A stretch of DNA of 64,000 nucleotides. It comes from Shimia sp. R10_1. Lineage in GTDB: Bacteria > Pseudomonadota > Alphaproteobacteria > Rhodobacterales > Rhodobacteraceae. This document shows, piece after piece, positions 18,030 through 27,341 of this stretch. The notes beneath the pieces are model-generated. The model saw only the letters and a program-made list of their open reading frames with translations, had not been told where the DNA came from and made no database searches. Position 1 is the first letter of the stretch. Every line of letters begins with the position of its first letter. The stretch is from positions 248,001 through 312,000 of the forward strand of contig NZ_JAGHQX010000005.1 in NCBI RefSeq assembly GCF_017744095.1. Direction: 5' to 3'. Position numbers and translations under genes: made by a program.

Positions 18030-18388
18030 CCATCGCCGCCCGTCTTGACGCGTTGTGCAGGGAGCTTCCCAATTGCCAGGTTGTTGGCTTTGGGGACGTT
18101 GATGCACGCCTTGTGCTTAAAGCGGCACATCAGGATGGCTTGGCGCGTGAGGTGCTCGACAGCTATTGCACAGAGGCTTTGACGTGGTTTGAAACCGCAG
18201 GTGCCGTCAACCTGAATGTAACTGATGGTGACCACTGTGTCGTTTTGGGCGCGCAAGATATGCGGGTCTATTTGCGTCATGAGGGGCGGTCAGATTTCCT
18301 GTTTCTGGTGTGCGACTTAGAGAGTGATGTCGATCTTGTTTCCTCTGCGGGGCGGCAGATGTTGACCGCACTGGCAGGCCCCGCATGA
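18026..18388 (+). CDS. unrecognised 120-residue protein, possibly roadblock-like
   Basis: I do not recognise this protein with certainty. It is acidic, soluble, lacks a signal peptide, and has an alternating helix/strand pattern: a first helix (ARLDALCREL), strand with VVGFGDVDARLVL, helix with CTEALTWF, then strands HCVVLGAQDMRVYLR and DFLFLVCDL and a final helix. Size and order resemble roadblock/LC7 modules, which act as GTPase regulators or scaffolds; that would suit the three GTPases upstream, but it is inference. GTG start with GGAGG 11 bases upstream. The stop overlaps the next gene by ATGA. Confidence 0.6.
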   Translation: MTIAARLDALCRELPNCQVVGFGDVDARLVLKAAHQDGLAREVLDSYCTEALTWFETAGAVNLNVTDGDHCVVLGAQDMRVYLRHEGRSDFLFLVCDLESDVDLVSSAGRQMLTALAGPA

Positions 18389-19197
18389 TCGCGCGTCGCA
18401 ACGCAAGGTCGGCCACATTGCCGCCCGATCAGGACATCGATCTGCGTGATGCGCTGGAGGCGCTCGCAAAACCGGCTGAGCATCGCTATGGATGCTGGCG
18501 CATGTTTGCAACGGATGATGAGGCGCTAAGGGCCGTGGTCGTCGAGGTCGGGCAGGTGATTTTGGCGCGTCGTGTTCGGGTCAGCGTGCGGGACACCGAA
18601 AGGGTGTTAGAGCTCACAATAAGCAACCGACACCTGATCGACATCTCAGGGCTGTCTGTGTCGCCTGAAGAGGCCACGGCGCAGCAGATTGTTTCAGCCT
18701 TGCGCCAGGCGATGACAGATGCGCGCGCGTTAAAATTTGAGATTATAGACACAGCGCCACTCATAAGAAATGGCACCCGATCATGGCCCCAAACAGCGCT
18801 TTTTCAGGCGCTTCAGCAGGGTGTCGACGTCGCCACAAATTCCGCTGACTGGACGGATCTTGTGGCCCAATTGAAAGCGCTGTCCGAGAGTTGGATTGAC
18901 ATGCCTGAGAGCGCGCAGCCCGCCGCGTATGGGGATGCGCCAGCTGTTGAGGTGCTCCGTCAGTTCGCAGCCGCGCGCGCAACAGCGCAAGGCGCAGGGG
19001 AGCGGATCGGCAGGCCACAGCCGTTTCTGGCGATGGTACATACTGAGACGGGTGGACTTTTGATACAGTTGAGCTTGCCGATGCAGCAGATTTATCTGGC
19101 CGCCCCGGCAACGCATCGCAAGCAGATCACTGCCCTTTGGCGGGCGTTTGTCGCAGTAACGGATCCCGGTTCTACCAGACCTGTTGAAGCAGGTTGA
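18385..19197 (+). CDS. unrecognised 270-residue protein, last gene of GTPase operon
   Basis: No family recognised. The protein is soluble with no signal peptide or membrane helix. It may hold two related halves: a first module (about 30-110, with RVRVSVRDTERVLELTISN followed by an amphipathic helix) and a second (about 190-260, FLAMVHTETGGLLIQLSLP and a closing helix). The pattern of helix, paired strands and helix recalls the preceding 120-residue protein, so a tandem of the same fold is possible. The 3' end overlaps the convergent LysR gene by 26 bases (19172-19197), so the two transcripts are antisense there. Confidence 0.6.
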   Translation: MIARRNARSATLPPDQDIDLRDALEALAKPAEHRYGCWRMFATDDEALRAVVVEVGQVILARRVRVSVRDTERVLELTISNRHLIDISGLSVSPEEATAQQIVSALRQAMTDARALKFEIIDTAPLIRNGTRSWPQTALFQALQQGVDVATNSADWTDLVAQLKALSESWIDMPESAQPAAYGDAPAVEVLRQFAAARATAQGAGERIGRPQPFLAMVHTETGGLLIQLSLPMQQIYLAAPATHRKQITALWRAFVAVTDPGSTRPVEAG

Positions 19198-20083
19198 GTG
19201 TCTCGGCCATGATGGGACGTTCCACGTTGCGTTCCAATGTGATGAAGCTGAGGCTGGCGGGCACGGATACGGTGGCGCAGACAACGATGCCAAAGCTCTG
19301 TTTTTGGTGCAGGGCGATGGAATCGCGGCACAGGCTGAGCCCAATGCCCGATCGGACCATTGCCAGCATAGAGGCCTCCTGATCCACTTGGGCCACGATG
19401 TTTTGGGTGCAACCGTGTGCCTCAAACACGCGATTGAGCAGGCGATGATGCACCGAAAGTTCGGGTGTCCCGATCCATGGCAATGCGGCGAGTTGCTTCC
19501 AATCCGCATGCTCTGCTTGCGTGCCCCATCCACTGGGCGCAATTACGCGATAGTTGAAATCTGCCAGCCGCACAGCGTGGATGGGCTGTTCATTGTCTGT
19601 ATGGCTGTCAGGCAGATCGTCCGGCGCACTGAGATAGAAGCCCGCATCAATCTGGCCGCGTTTGAGCCAATTGAGCGTATTGCCACTCACCCCATGTAGC
19701 AAATGGGTTTCAATGGCGGCGTGGTCCTGCCGCAGTTTTGCCAGCAAATGCCCAAGGCGAATAAACTCCGGATCCACGATTGTTCCGATGCGCAGCGTGC
19801 CACTGAGCTGGCCAGAGCGTTGGCGGGCGCTGCGATGAAAATCGCTCATGGCGTCCAGAACCTTTTCCGCCTTGGCAAGCATCGCTGCGCCATCGGGTGT
19901 AACCTGAAGGCCGGTTGTGGTGCGCGTGAAGAGCGATAGATCTGTTTCTTCAGCGAGTCGCTTGATCTGATGGCTGATTGCAGGCTGCGTGAGGTTGAGC
20001 ACCTCTGCCGCCCGCGACACGCTGCCTTCTCTGGCCACAGTGACGAAGGCCAAGAGGTTGTTTAGGTTTGAAAAACGATCCAT
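19172..20083 (-). CDS. LysR-family transcriptional regulator
   Basis: 303 residues: N-terminal winged HTH (about 6-65, with AAEVLNLTQPAISHQIKRL) and a periplasmic-binding-protein-like effector domain. It is divergently transcribed from the flavoprotein/DddD genes across 199 bases, the usual arrangement for a LysR activator of the neighbouring operon. Regulators of this type (DddR) control some DMSP clusters, so it is a candidate sensor for DMSP or its products (inference). An ATAT-N11-ATAT element overlaps its own start. Confidence 0.9.
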   Translation of the reverse strand: MDRFSNLNNLLAFVTVAREGSVSRAAEVLNLTQPAISHQIKRLAEETDLSLFTRTTTGLQVTPDGAAMLAKAEKVLDAMSDFHRSARQRSGQLSGTLRIGTIVDPEFIRLGHLLAKLRQDHAAIETHLLHGVSGNTLNWLKRGQIDAGFYLSAPDDLPDSHTDNEQPIHAVRLADFNYRVIAPSGWGTQAEHADWKQLAALPWIGTPELSVHHRLLNRVFEAHGCTQNIVAQVDQEASMLAMVRSGIGLSLCRDSIALHQKQSFGIVVCATVSVPASLSFITLERNVERPIMAETLNLLQQVW

Positions 20084-20100
20084 ATAAATTTTTCTAATAT
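20082..20100. promoter_or_regulatory. candidate LysR autoregulatory box
   Basis: ATAT (20082-20085), eleven AT-rich bases, then ATAT (20097-20100), fitting the T-N11-A rule of LysR sites and overlapping the LysR start codon. Weakly specific because the region is AT-rich. Confidence 0.3.
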
Positions 20101-20282
20101 AGGTTTGTGGGATTTGTCATTAGCCACATGCGTGCCAATGTCGAATAAGCGGGCAACAGGTGCATTTCGGGGAGGGGATGCAGAGCGCTGCCGCACGGTG
20201 AACGTCTAGGGTTGCCATGCACAGTGTCATTCGCCCTCGAACTGCACTCAGGATGATGAACCGAGTGGCCGAGGGACAAAAC

Positions 20283-21944
20283 ATGACCGATCAGAAAAAT
20301 GAATTTGACTACGTTGTGGTTGGCGCCGGATCTGCTGGGTGTCTTTTGGCCAATCGCCTGAGCGCAGATCCAGCAAATCGCGTGCTCTTGCTGGAAGCGG
20401 GTAAAGCAGACACTTACCCTTGGATCCACATCCCTGTTGGCTACCTATATTGCATTGGCAACCCTCGTGCAGACTGGCTTTATAAAACGCAGCCCGACAA
20501 AGGTCTGAATGGTCGCAGCCTGCTTTACCCGCGCGGCAAAACGCTTGGTGGCTGCTCGTCTATCAATGGTATGATCTACATGCGCGGTCAGGCACGGGAT
20601 TATGACAACTGGGCCGCATTGACCGGTGAAGACGCTTGGAACTGGGACAACGCGCTCGAGTCATTTAAGTCTCATGAGGATCACTACAAGCTTGATAATG
20701 GGGCAGATCCTAAGACAGGGGACAACAGTCGCTTCTCGGATATGCACGGTCATGGCGGTGAGTGGCGCATTGAGAAACAGCGCCTGAACTGGGAGGTGCT
20801 GGATAGCTTTGCTGATGCTGCCGAACAGACCGGCGTGCGTAAAACCGATGATTTCAACAGCGGCGACAACGCAGGTGTGGGCTATTTTGATGTGAACCAG
20901 CGATCCGGCTGGCGCTGGAACACGTCCAAGGCTTTCTTGCGGCCGGCAAAGTCCCGTCCAAACCTCACAATCTGGACAGAGGCGCAGGCGGAAAAGCTGT
21001 TGTTTGACAGCGAGAATGGCCTGCGTTGCTCCGGTGTGCGCGTCAACCTCGCTGGGGAAACTGTCGATGTTGGGGCGCGCAAAGAGGTGGTTTTGTCCGC
21101 CGGTGCCATCAACTCTCCGCAAATCCTTCAGCTGTCGGGCATTGGCCCCGCCGCTCTGTTGAAAGAGCATGGCATCGACGTGGTGATGGATCAGCCCTAT
21201 GTGGGCGAAAACCTGCAGGACCACCTACAGATCCGCGCTGTTTTTAAAGTCAAAGGCACGCAAACACTGAACACGCTCGCCAATTCTATGATTGGAAAAG
21301 CCAAAATTGGTCTGGAGTATATGTTCAAACGCTCCGGACCGATGAGCATGTCGCCAAGCCAGTTGGGCGCGTTTACCCGCTCCGATCCAGGTCGCACGCA
21401 TGCAAACCTCGAATATCACGTGCAGCCACTGAGTCTTGAGGCCTTTGGCGAGGATCTGCATGATTTCCCCGCCATGACTGTGAGTGTTTGCAACCTCAAT
21501 CCCACCAGTCGTGGGCATGTGCGTATTGCCTCTGGCAACTTTTACGATGCGCCAGAGATCACACCGAATTATCTGGACACGGAAGACGATCGCAAAGTGG
21601 CGGCGGACAGCCTGCGTCAGGTGCGCGAGATCATGGGGCAGCCTGCAATGCAAAAATACGCGCCAGAAGAGTTCAAGCCGGGCCCCCAGTACCAAAGTGA
21701 TGAGGAACTGGCGCGGCTTGCGGGGGATATCGCCAGCACGATTTTCCACCCCGTTGGCACGGTGAAGATGGGCCGCGATGATGATCCCACTGCCGTCTTG
21801 GATCCGCATCTGCGCATGCGTGGCGTTCACGGGCTGCGGGTGGTTGACGCGTCGATCATGCCGGAAATCACCAGCGGCAACACCAACTCACCAACCATCA
21901 TGATTGCCGAAAAGGCCGCTGGCTGGATCTTGAACGGCCAATAG
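20283..21944 (+). CDS. GMC-family FAD-dependent alcohol dehydrogenase (DddA-like)
   Basis: 553-residue flavoprotein of the choline-dehydrogenase branch. The FAD Rossmann motif [15 protein letters not shown] is at residues about 10-25, with LLLEAG after it, GMC signature [18 protein letters not shown], and C-terminal catalytic region [10 protein letters not shown] and [20 protein letters not shown]. In Halomonas DMSP clusters, DddA of this family oxidises 3-hydroxypropionate, the DddD product, to malonate semialdehyde; its place directly before a DddD-like gene supports that role, but sequence alone does not exclude choline or another alcohol. Start at 20283 follows GAGGGAC; a frame from 20217 lacks a site. 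Confidence 0.82.
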   Translation: MTDQKNEFDYVVVGAGSAGCLLANRLSADPANRVLLLEAGKADTYPWIHIPVGYLYCIGNPRADWLYKTQPDKGLNGRSLLYPRGKTLGGCSSINGMIYMRGQARDYDNWAALTGEDAWNWDNALESFKSHEDHYKLDNGADPKTGDNSRFSDMHGHGGEWRIEKQRLNWEVLDSFADAAEQTGVRKTDDFNSGDNAGVGYFDVNQRSGWRWNTSKAFLRPAKSRPNLTIWTEAQAEKLLFDSENGLRCSGVRVNLAGETVDVGARKEVVLSAGAINSPQILQLSGIGPAALLKEHGIDVVMDQPYVGENLQDHLQIRAVFKVKGTQTLNTLANSMIGKAKIGLEYMFKRSGPMSMSPSQLGAFTRSDPGRTHANLEYHVQPLSLEAFGEDLHDFPAMTVSVCNLNPTSRGHVRIASGNFYDAPEITPNYLDTEDDRKVAADSLRQVREIMGQPAMQKYAPEEFKPGPQYQSDEELARLAGDIASTIFHPVGTVKMGRDDDPTAVLDPHLRMRGVHGLRVVDASIMPEITSGNTNSPTIMIAEKAAGWILNGQ

Positions 21945-21981
21945 TCGCGCAACTTCATAAATTTGAATGATCGGAGGACAT

Positions 21982-24492
21982 ATGCGTCATTCGTTTTCCA
22001 ACCTGCCGTTGACAGGCGTCAAAGTTGTGGACTTTGGCCAATACATTGCCGGTCCGGCTGTCGCCATGTTGCTTGGAGATCTGGGGGCGACGGTTGTGCA
22101 CATCGACCCGCCCGAAGGCGCGATGTGGGACAGCCCAGCCAATGCGATGCTGAACCGCAATAAGGTGATCGTAAATCTCGATCTGAAAACGCCTGAAGGG
22201 TTGGAACAGGCGCTTGCGCTATGCGCGGAGGCCGACATTCTCATCGAGAATTTCCGCCCCGGAAAACTGGCCAAGCTGGGGGTCGATTTTGCTGCCCTGC
22301 GCAAAAACCGCTCCGAGCTGATCACGCTCAGCATCCCAGGGTTTGCTTCTGACGACGAAGAACGCCGCGAGCTACGCGCCTTTGAAAGCATTGTTGCCGC
22401 GAGCTCCGGTGTCTTCACCGATATGGGGCTGAACCGGGTTTTGATGGGGCTCAACCCGTCGTTCTCCCCGTTGCCGCTGTCCTCTGCTTATGCCTCCCAG
22501 ATTGCAGCGTCTGCCACCGTATTGGCGCTCCAGTCGCGACAGATCACAGGGCAGGGGGACGCCATCGAAGTGCCTTTGGCCGCCGCAGTGATGGAGGGGC
22601 TATGTTACAACTCCATCCACGTTTCTGACATGCCCCAGCGTTATCTGACCCAGCGCGAGGTAGAGATCGAGCGGCGCCGGATCGAAGGCCTGCCAATGAA
22701 TGTCAGCTATGAGGATCTGCAGGAACTGCTGGACCCATTCTTCCGCAGCTACATGTGCAAAGATGGTCGGATGTTCTATGTGGTCTGTCCCAGCCACAAG
22801 AACCACGCGCGCCGCTGTCTGGAAGTGCTCGGGATCTATGACGAGTTGGTCAAAGAGGGGCTGACCTCCGAAGAAGACACCTACAAGCCATGGTCTGAGT
22901 GGGAACACGACACCTCTCTGGGGGTGTACCCGATGCCAAAAGACTGGGCGGACAAGATCGCCGCGCGCATGAAAGAGGTGTTTATGACCCGCACCTCCCA
23001 TGAGTGGAAAAAGATGTTTGGCCGGGGCATGATCCCGGGCGCGCCGCAAAGGTGGCTTCAGGAATGGATTCACGACGAATACGCCGAGACCTCCGGGTTG
23101 ATGATCGACGTTTGGGATCCGGTCTATGGCGATATGACCCAACCCGGGCCGGTGGTGTGGCTTGAGGAAAGTGGCGAGGAGGCGCTGAAGCCCGAACCAC
23201 GCCGTTGGGTCGAATTTGACGAAGCCCTGAAAATTCTCAAAAAACACCGCACAGAGCTGCCGGAACCGGACGAAGCAGAAAGCCGCGAAGGCTGGCTGTC
23301 TGGTGTGCGGGTTCTGGATCTATGCAACGTGATTGCCGGGCCTCACTCTGCCAGCTATCTGGCGCGCTTTGGCGCCGAGGTGATCAAGTTGGATCCCGCT
23401 GAGCCGATGTATGACAGCTGGAACACCGTGATCTACGGCATGTCGCAGATGCGCGGCAAAAGCTCTATTCTCGCGGACATCACCTCGCGCCATGGGCGTC
23501 AGGTCTTTGAAGATCTGGTGAAAACCGTTGACGTGATTGTCTGGAACGCGCCGGACAATCAGATCCGCAAGATGGGGCTGGATGCTGATAATCTGCGCAA
23601 GCTCAATCCGGATGCGATCTTCTGCAAACTGGATTGCTTCAGCGGCGTGCGACGTGGCACGCGGACTGACTATATCGGCTATGACGATCTGGTGCAGGCC
23701 GCGACCGGCATCATGCTGCGCTTTGGCGGGGCTATGGACCGCCCCGAAGAGCATGCGCACGTTGGCACCATCGATGTCATGTGCGGCTTTGGTGGAGCGT
23801 TGAGTGTCGCTGCGGCGCTCTATCAGAAGCATCGGTTCGGGCGTATTGGACGGGGCCGCACGTCTCTGACGGCCAACAGTGGCTTGCTGCAGGCGCCTTT
23901 TGCCTTTGACTTTAAGGGGCGCGGTTTGTTTGACGAGCCGTCCGGCCCTGAGGCCAACGGATATGACGCTCTGACCCGCTTTTACTACACGGCGTCAGGT
24001 CGCTACATTCTGCTGAGCGCTTATGAGAGCGATCTGCCGCGTTTTACGCAGGTTGAAGGGTTGGAAGAGTTGCCAAACCTGCCCGAAGAAGAGCGCGCGG
24101 CCTATCTGTCTCAGGCGTTCCAATTGCAGCCCGCCTCTGAGTGGGTGGCCCGTTTGCGTGCCGCAGATCTTGCAGCCACCATTTGTGAAAACCTAGAAGC
24201 CCTGCGCGCTTTGAACACACGTGAAAGCGACGGTCTGCCGGGGATCGACAAAGGCAGCTATTCTTTCTCGGTCTACCCCGACCATCCAAGCGGGCACGAG
24301 GTGACGCAACTTGATCCCTATGCTGTGCGTCCGGCGCAAAGCAAAGTCTATGCCCTTGAACCCGCAGAGAAATTCGGCGCTTCCACACGTGCGATCCTGC
24401 GTGACCTTGGCTATGCGGAGAAAGCGATTGAGCAGATGATCGCCAGTGGTGATATCGGCACATCTTGGGCTGACGAGTATCTTCCAAGTTAA
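21982..24492 (+). CDS. dddD: DddD-like DMSP CoA-transferase/lyase (tandem CaiB/BaiF)
   Basis: 836 residues made of two class III CoA-transferase domains in one chain. The first begins GVKVVDFGQYIAGPAVAML (about 10-28) and contains IENFRPGKLAKLG and LITLSIPGFAS; the second begins near 440 with GVRVLDLCNVIAGPHSASYL. Fused tandem architecture and length match DddD, which cleaves dimethylsulfoniopropionate to dimethyl sulfide and 3-hydroxypropionyl-CoA. The neighbours, a BCCT carrier and a choline-dehydrogenase-like enzyme, are those of known ddd clusters. Start at ATG 21982 with GGAGG just upstream. Other tandem CaiB proteins exist, so the substrate remains an inference. Confidence 0.78.
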   Translation: MRHSFSNLPLTGVKVVDFGQYIAGPAVAMLLGDLGATVVHIDPPEGAMWDSPANAMLNRNKVIVNLDLKTPEGLEQALALCAEADILIENFRPGKLAKLGVDFAALRKNRSELITLSIPGFASDDEERRELRAFESIVAASSGVFTDMGLNRVLMGLNPSFSPLPLSSAYASQIAASATVLALQSRQITGQGDAIEVPLAAAVMEGLCYNSIHVSDMPQRYLTQREVEIERRRIEGLPMNVSYEDLQELLDPFFRSYMCKDGRMFYVVCPSHKNHARRCLEVLGIYDELVKEGLTSEEDTYKPWSEWEHDTSLGVYPMPKDWADKIAARMKEVFMTRTSHEWKKMFGRGMIPGAPQRWLQEWIHDEYAETSGLMIDVWDPVYGDMTQPGPVVWLEESGEEALKPEPRRWVEFDEALKILKKHRTELPEPDEAESREGWLSGVRVLDLCNVIAGPHSASYLARFGAEVIKLDPAEPMYDSWNTVIYGMSQMRGKSSILADITSRHGRQVFEDLVKTVDVIVWNAPDNQIRKMGLDADNLRKLNPDAIFCKLDCFSGVRRGTRTDYIGYDDLVQAATGIMLRFGGAMDRPEEHAHVGTIDVMCGFGGALSVAAALYQKHRFGRIGRGRTSLTANSGLLQAPFAFDFKGRGLFDEPSGPEANGYDALTRFYYTASGRYILLSAYESDLPRFTQVEGLEELPNLPEEERAAYLSQAFQLQPASEWVARLRAADLAATICENLEALRALNTRESDGLPGIDKGSYSFSVYPDHPSGHEVTQLDPYAVRPAQSKVYALEPAEKFGASTRAILRDLGYAEKAIEQMIASGDIGTSWADEYLPS

Positions 24493-24501
24493 TCCAACAC
24501 A

Positions 24502-24529
24502 CCGCCCCTCCTCGCAGGGGCGGTTTTTT
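24502..24529 (+). terminator. intrinsic terminator after dddD
   Basis: 8-bp stem CCGCCCCT/AGGGGCGG (24502-24509 with 24516-24523), 6-base loop, then six T. It may attenuate rather than fully stop, because the BCCT gene begins only 85 bases downstream on the same strand. Confidence 0.85.
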
Positions 24530-24613
24530 GTGCGCGTGCTGCCATTTGGCTGAGCGCGCCCACACCAGCACATCCTTCAGGGATGTGAATTCTTGCGCCA
24601 AAAAGGAGGAGTT

Positions 24614-26251
24614 ATGGCCAAAGAACCCCCAATGATGGATCTGTCGATCCCAACGGCTGAAACGGGCTTTTATGCCGGCTTCAGCAAAACCGTCGCGATA
24701 TCATCCAAAATTCTGGTCAGTGCGCTGATCGTTTGGGCGATTTCCGTGCCGGAAAACGCCGCCGCTGTTCTGGGCGCGATGAACGGTTTTCTTCTGAAGA
24801 ATTTCGCCAGCTGGTACATCTATGCTGCGGCTTTCTTCACCATTGTTTGTGCGGTTCTGGCAGTGGTTCCCGCCACAGGCAGGCTGCAGCTTGGTCAGGC
24901 CGGGGATAGACCTGAGTTTTCCAACTTCTCCTGGTTCTCGATGATGTTTGGTGCCGGGATTGGCATCGGCATGCTGACCTTTGCCACCGCGGAGCCGATG
25001 TATCATTTTGCGACCAATCCCAGCGTGATCATGGGGGAAACCACCGCATCCGGCGCAGACAACGTGACCGCTGCCTATGTTTGGTCGTTCATGCACTGGG
25101 GCTTTGTCGCATGGGCGTGTTATGCGCTGGTGGGCCTGTCGCTGGCTTACTTCTCCTATCGCCGCAACCTGCCTCTGACCATCCGCTCCGGCCTTGCGCC
25201 GCTGTTTGGGGAACGTCTGTCTGGCGGTATCGGCCATGTTGTTGATGTTGTGGCCGTTGTGGCGACCATTCTTGGTGTGGCGCAAACGCTTGGCTTTGGT
25301 GTGGAACAGTTCGTGTCGGGCCTCACCCGTATCGGTCTGGGCGACTGGCTGGTCAACGAGGCGGGCAAACCGTCAACCGCTGGCATTGTCGTCTCGCTGG
25401 CCGTCATCATGGGCGCATCCACCCTGTCCGCACTGTCTGGCGTTGGCAAAGGCATCAAGTGGCTGTCGAACCTGAACATGGGGCTCAGCTTCTTCCTGCT
25501 GGCCTTCTTCCTGCTCTTCGGATCGACCTTCTTTGGTCTCAGCGCACTGGTGAATGGCTTCTTTGCATATGTCACACAACTGCCCGCCATGCTGTTCACC
25601 GTCTGGAGCCCTGATGGCACCGAGGTGGGCGACGCACTGGCAGGCTGGCAAGGTGGCTGGTCCGTGTTCTACTGGGCTTGGTGGATCGCATTTGCCCCCT
25701 TTGTGGGTGTGTTCCTGGCGCGTATCTCGCGCGGTCGCAGCCTGCGTGAATACATCGTTGGTGCCATTCTGGTGCCTTCGTTGATGTGCTTCATCTGGTT
25801 CACCGTTGTTGGCGGCACCGCTGTAGACTTGACACTGAACGGCGGTGTGGGGGATGCCATCTCTGGTGCGGGTCAGTCAAACCAGCTGTTCGTGATGCTG
25901 GATTTGCTGCTGTCCCCGGCACTGGGTTGGATCATGGCCGTGATCGTTGTTGTTCTGCTGCTGACTTATCTGGTCACCACGGCAGACTCTGCGGTTTTGA
26001 TCGTGAACACCATCAACGCAGCCGGCGATGAAAGCCCCCGTGGCCGTCCTCACATCATTTTCTGGGGACTGGCGTTGAGCTTTGTTGTGGGTGGCCTGCT
26101 GATGGTTGGTGGCCTTGGCGCCATTCAGACAGCCATGGTGATTGGCGCTTTGCCTTTCAGCTTGGTGATGGTTCTGATGGGCATTGCGTTGATCAAAGCG
26201 GTGGTGAGAGATGCGCTGCGTGAAAAGAACGGCGTGAAAACAGTCTACTAA
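24614..26251 (+). CDS. BCCT-family betaine/DMSP transporter (DddT-like)
   Basis: 545-residue secondary carrier of the betaine/carnitine/choline family with about 12 helices. Seen: MFGAGIGIGMLTFATAEPM, the glycine-rich ion-binding helix, and FYWAWWIAFAPFVGVFLARISRGR, the family signature. BCCT carriers import trimethylammonium compounds and DMSP, and DddT of ddd clusters belongs here; position after DddD makes DMSP the likely cargo. Start set by AAGGAGG ahead of ATG 24614. It has its own upstream terminator and so may have its own promoter. Confidence 0.92.
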   Translation: MAKEPPMMDLSIPTAETGFYAGFSKTVAISSKILVSALIVWAISVPENAAAVLGAMNGFLLKNFASWYIYAAAFFTIVCAVLAVVPATGRLQLGQAGDRPEFSNFSWFSMMFGAGIGIGMLTFATAEPMYHFATNPSVIMGETTASGADNVTAAYVWSFMHWGFVAWACYALVGLSLAYFSYRRNLPLTIRSGLAPLFGERLSGGIGHVVDVVAVVATILGVAQTLGFGVEQFVSGLTRIGLGDWLVNEAGKPSTAGIVVSLAVIMGASTLSALSGVGKGIKWLSNLNMGLSFFLLAFFLLFGSTFFGLSALVNGFFAYVTQLPAMLFTVWSPDGTEVGDALAGWQGGWSVFYWAWWIAFAPFVGVFLARISRGRSLREYIVGAILVPSLMCFIWFTVVGGTAVDLTLNGGVGDAISGAGQSNQLFVMLDLLLSPALGWIMAVIVVVLLLTYLVTTADSAVLIVNTINAAGDESPRGRPHIIFWGLALSFVVGGLLMVGGLGAIQTAMVIGALPFSLVMVLMGIALIKAVVRDALREKNGVKTVY

Positions 26252-26306
26252 GCCTCAGGTCCGTCAGAACCGACGGTTCGCAACTGTCGCTCGGATCCCA
26301 AAAAAA

Positions 26307-26344
26307 CGGCCTTTCGGGGGTGTTTCCCGAAAGGCCGCGTTTTT
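26307..26344. terminator. bidirectional terminator between BCCT gene and amino-acid binding protein
   Basis: 12-bp perfect stem CGGCCTTTCGGG/CCCGAAAGGCCG (26307-26318 with 26326-26337), with an A-run before and a T-run after, so it serves the convergent genes on both strands. Confidence 0.88.
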
Positions 26345-26397
26345 ACTTCTTGCGAGCCAGTTTCCAACGCCTTCAGGAGGCATCCGGCCCGCGTCTG

Positions 26398-27180
26398 TTA
26401 CTTGGCGGACAGATCGTAGCCAAACCAAGTTTCAGACAGCTTTGCCATTGTGCCGTCGGCCAGCATCTCAGCAATGGCAGCATCCATGCGACCTTGCAGA
26501 TCTTGTTTGCCTTTGCCCAAGGCGACGCCCTGACCCTGACCAAACTCAGCGAAATCCGCGCTGGTCAGCAGTGGGCCAACGAGCGACAGTTTGTCTTTCT
26601 GATCACCTTTCAGGAAAGGTTCGGCTGCGGATGTTTCCATCATGGCGGCATCAATCCGGCCGGCCAGCAGGTCGTTCACAATCTGATCGGGGCGGTCATA
26701 GCTGCGCAGGGTGGCGCCTTCAAAATGCGCTTTGACCACCTGTTCATGGGTGGTGCCGGTCTGTACGCCGACCGTTTTGTCAGCCAAAGCAGCAAGCAGG
26801 TCTGCAGGGGTGTCCAGCGTGCCAAACCCGGCGTCCACTGCTCCGATCACAGAGTTCGGTGCGTCGGCATAAGCGGACGAAAAGTCGACCATTTTTGCGC
26901 GCTCTTCGGTGATGGAAATGCCTGAAATCACGGCATCAAACTTGCCAATTTGAAGCGCAGGAAGCAGGCCATCATAGGCTTGGTTGATCCAGGTGCAGTT
27001 TGCTTCAATGCGGCGGCAAAGCTCGTCGCCGAAGTCGCGGTCAAACCCAACGATTTCGTTGTTTTCGTTTACGGATTCCCAGGGTGGGTAGTCTGCACTT
27101 GTGCCAATCCGCAGGTCTTCTGCGGAGGCAGTTGTGCATGTGAACAGCGCAATTGCGGCCAAAGCGGCGAGGTTTTTCAT
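26398..27180 (-). CDS. polar amino-acid ABC transporter binding protein
   Basis: 260-residue periplasmic binding protein of SBP family 3 (His/Lys/Arg/Orn and Glu types). Signal peptide MKNLAALAAIALFTCTTASA, then DLRIGTSADYPPWESVNEN, the FDRDFGDELCRRI helix and DAVISGISITEERAKMVDFS. The start at 27180 follows GGGGAT and begins the signal peptide; an open frame to 27528 runs over the divergent promoter region and is not coding. Its permeases and ATPase lie beyond the divergent LysR gene at 28418-30555, so the transporter is split around its probable regulator. Confidence 0.92.
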   Translation of the reverse strand: MKNLAALAAIALFTCTTASAEDLRIGTSADYPPWESVNENNEIVGFDRDFGDELCRRIEANCTWINQAYDGLLPALQIGKFDAVISGISITEERAKMVDFSSAYADAPNSVIGAVDAGFGTLDTPADLLAALADKTVGVQTGTTHEQVVKAHFEGATLRSYDRPDQIVNDLLAGRIDAAMMETSAAEPFLKGDQKDKLSLVGPLLTSADFAEFGQGQGVALGKGKQDLQGRMDAAIAEMLADGTMAKLSETWFGYDLSAK

Positions 27181-27341
27181 GGTGATCCCCAATTTGTTGT
27201 GGTTGGTCTGCCCGTCTGCGACATGGCGGCTATGTGCTGCACTGTTGTCGTTGCGGGGGGTGGAAAAATATGAAATGTCGCGGCTAAACATCACACTTTC
27301 CGATGTGACGCAATATTCATTCAACGCAGCAAGGACAAAGC

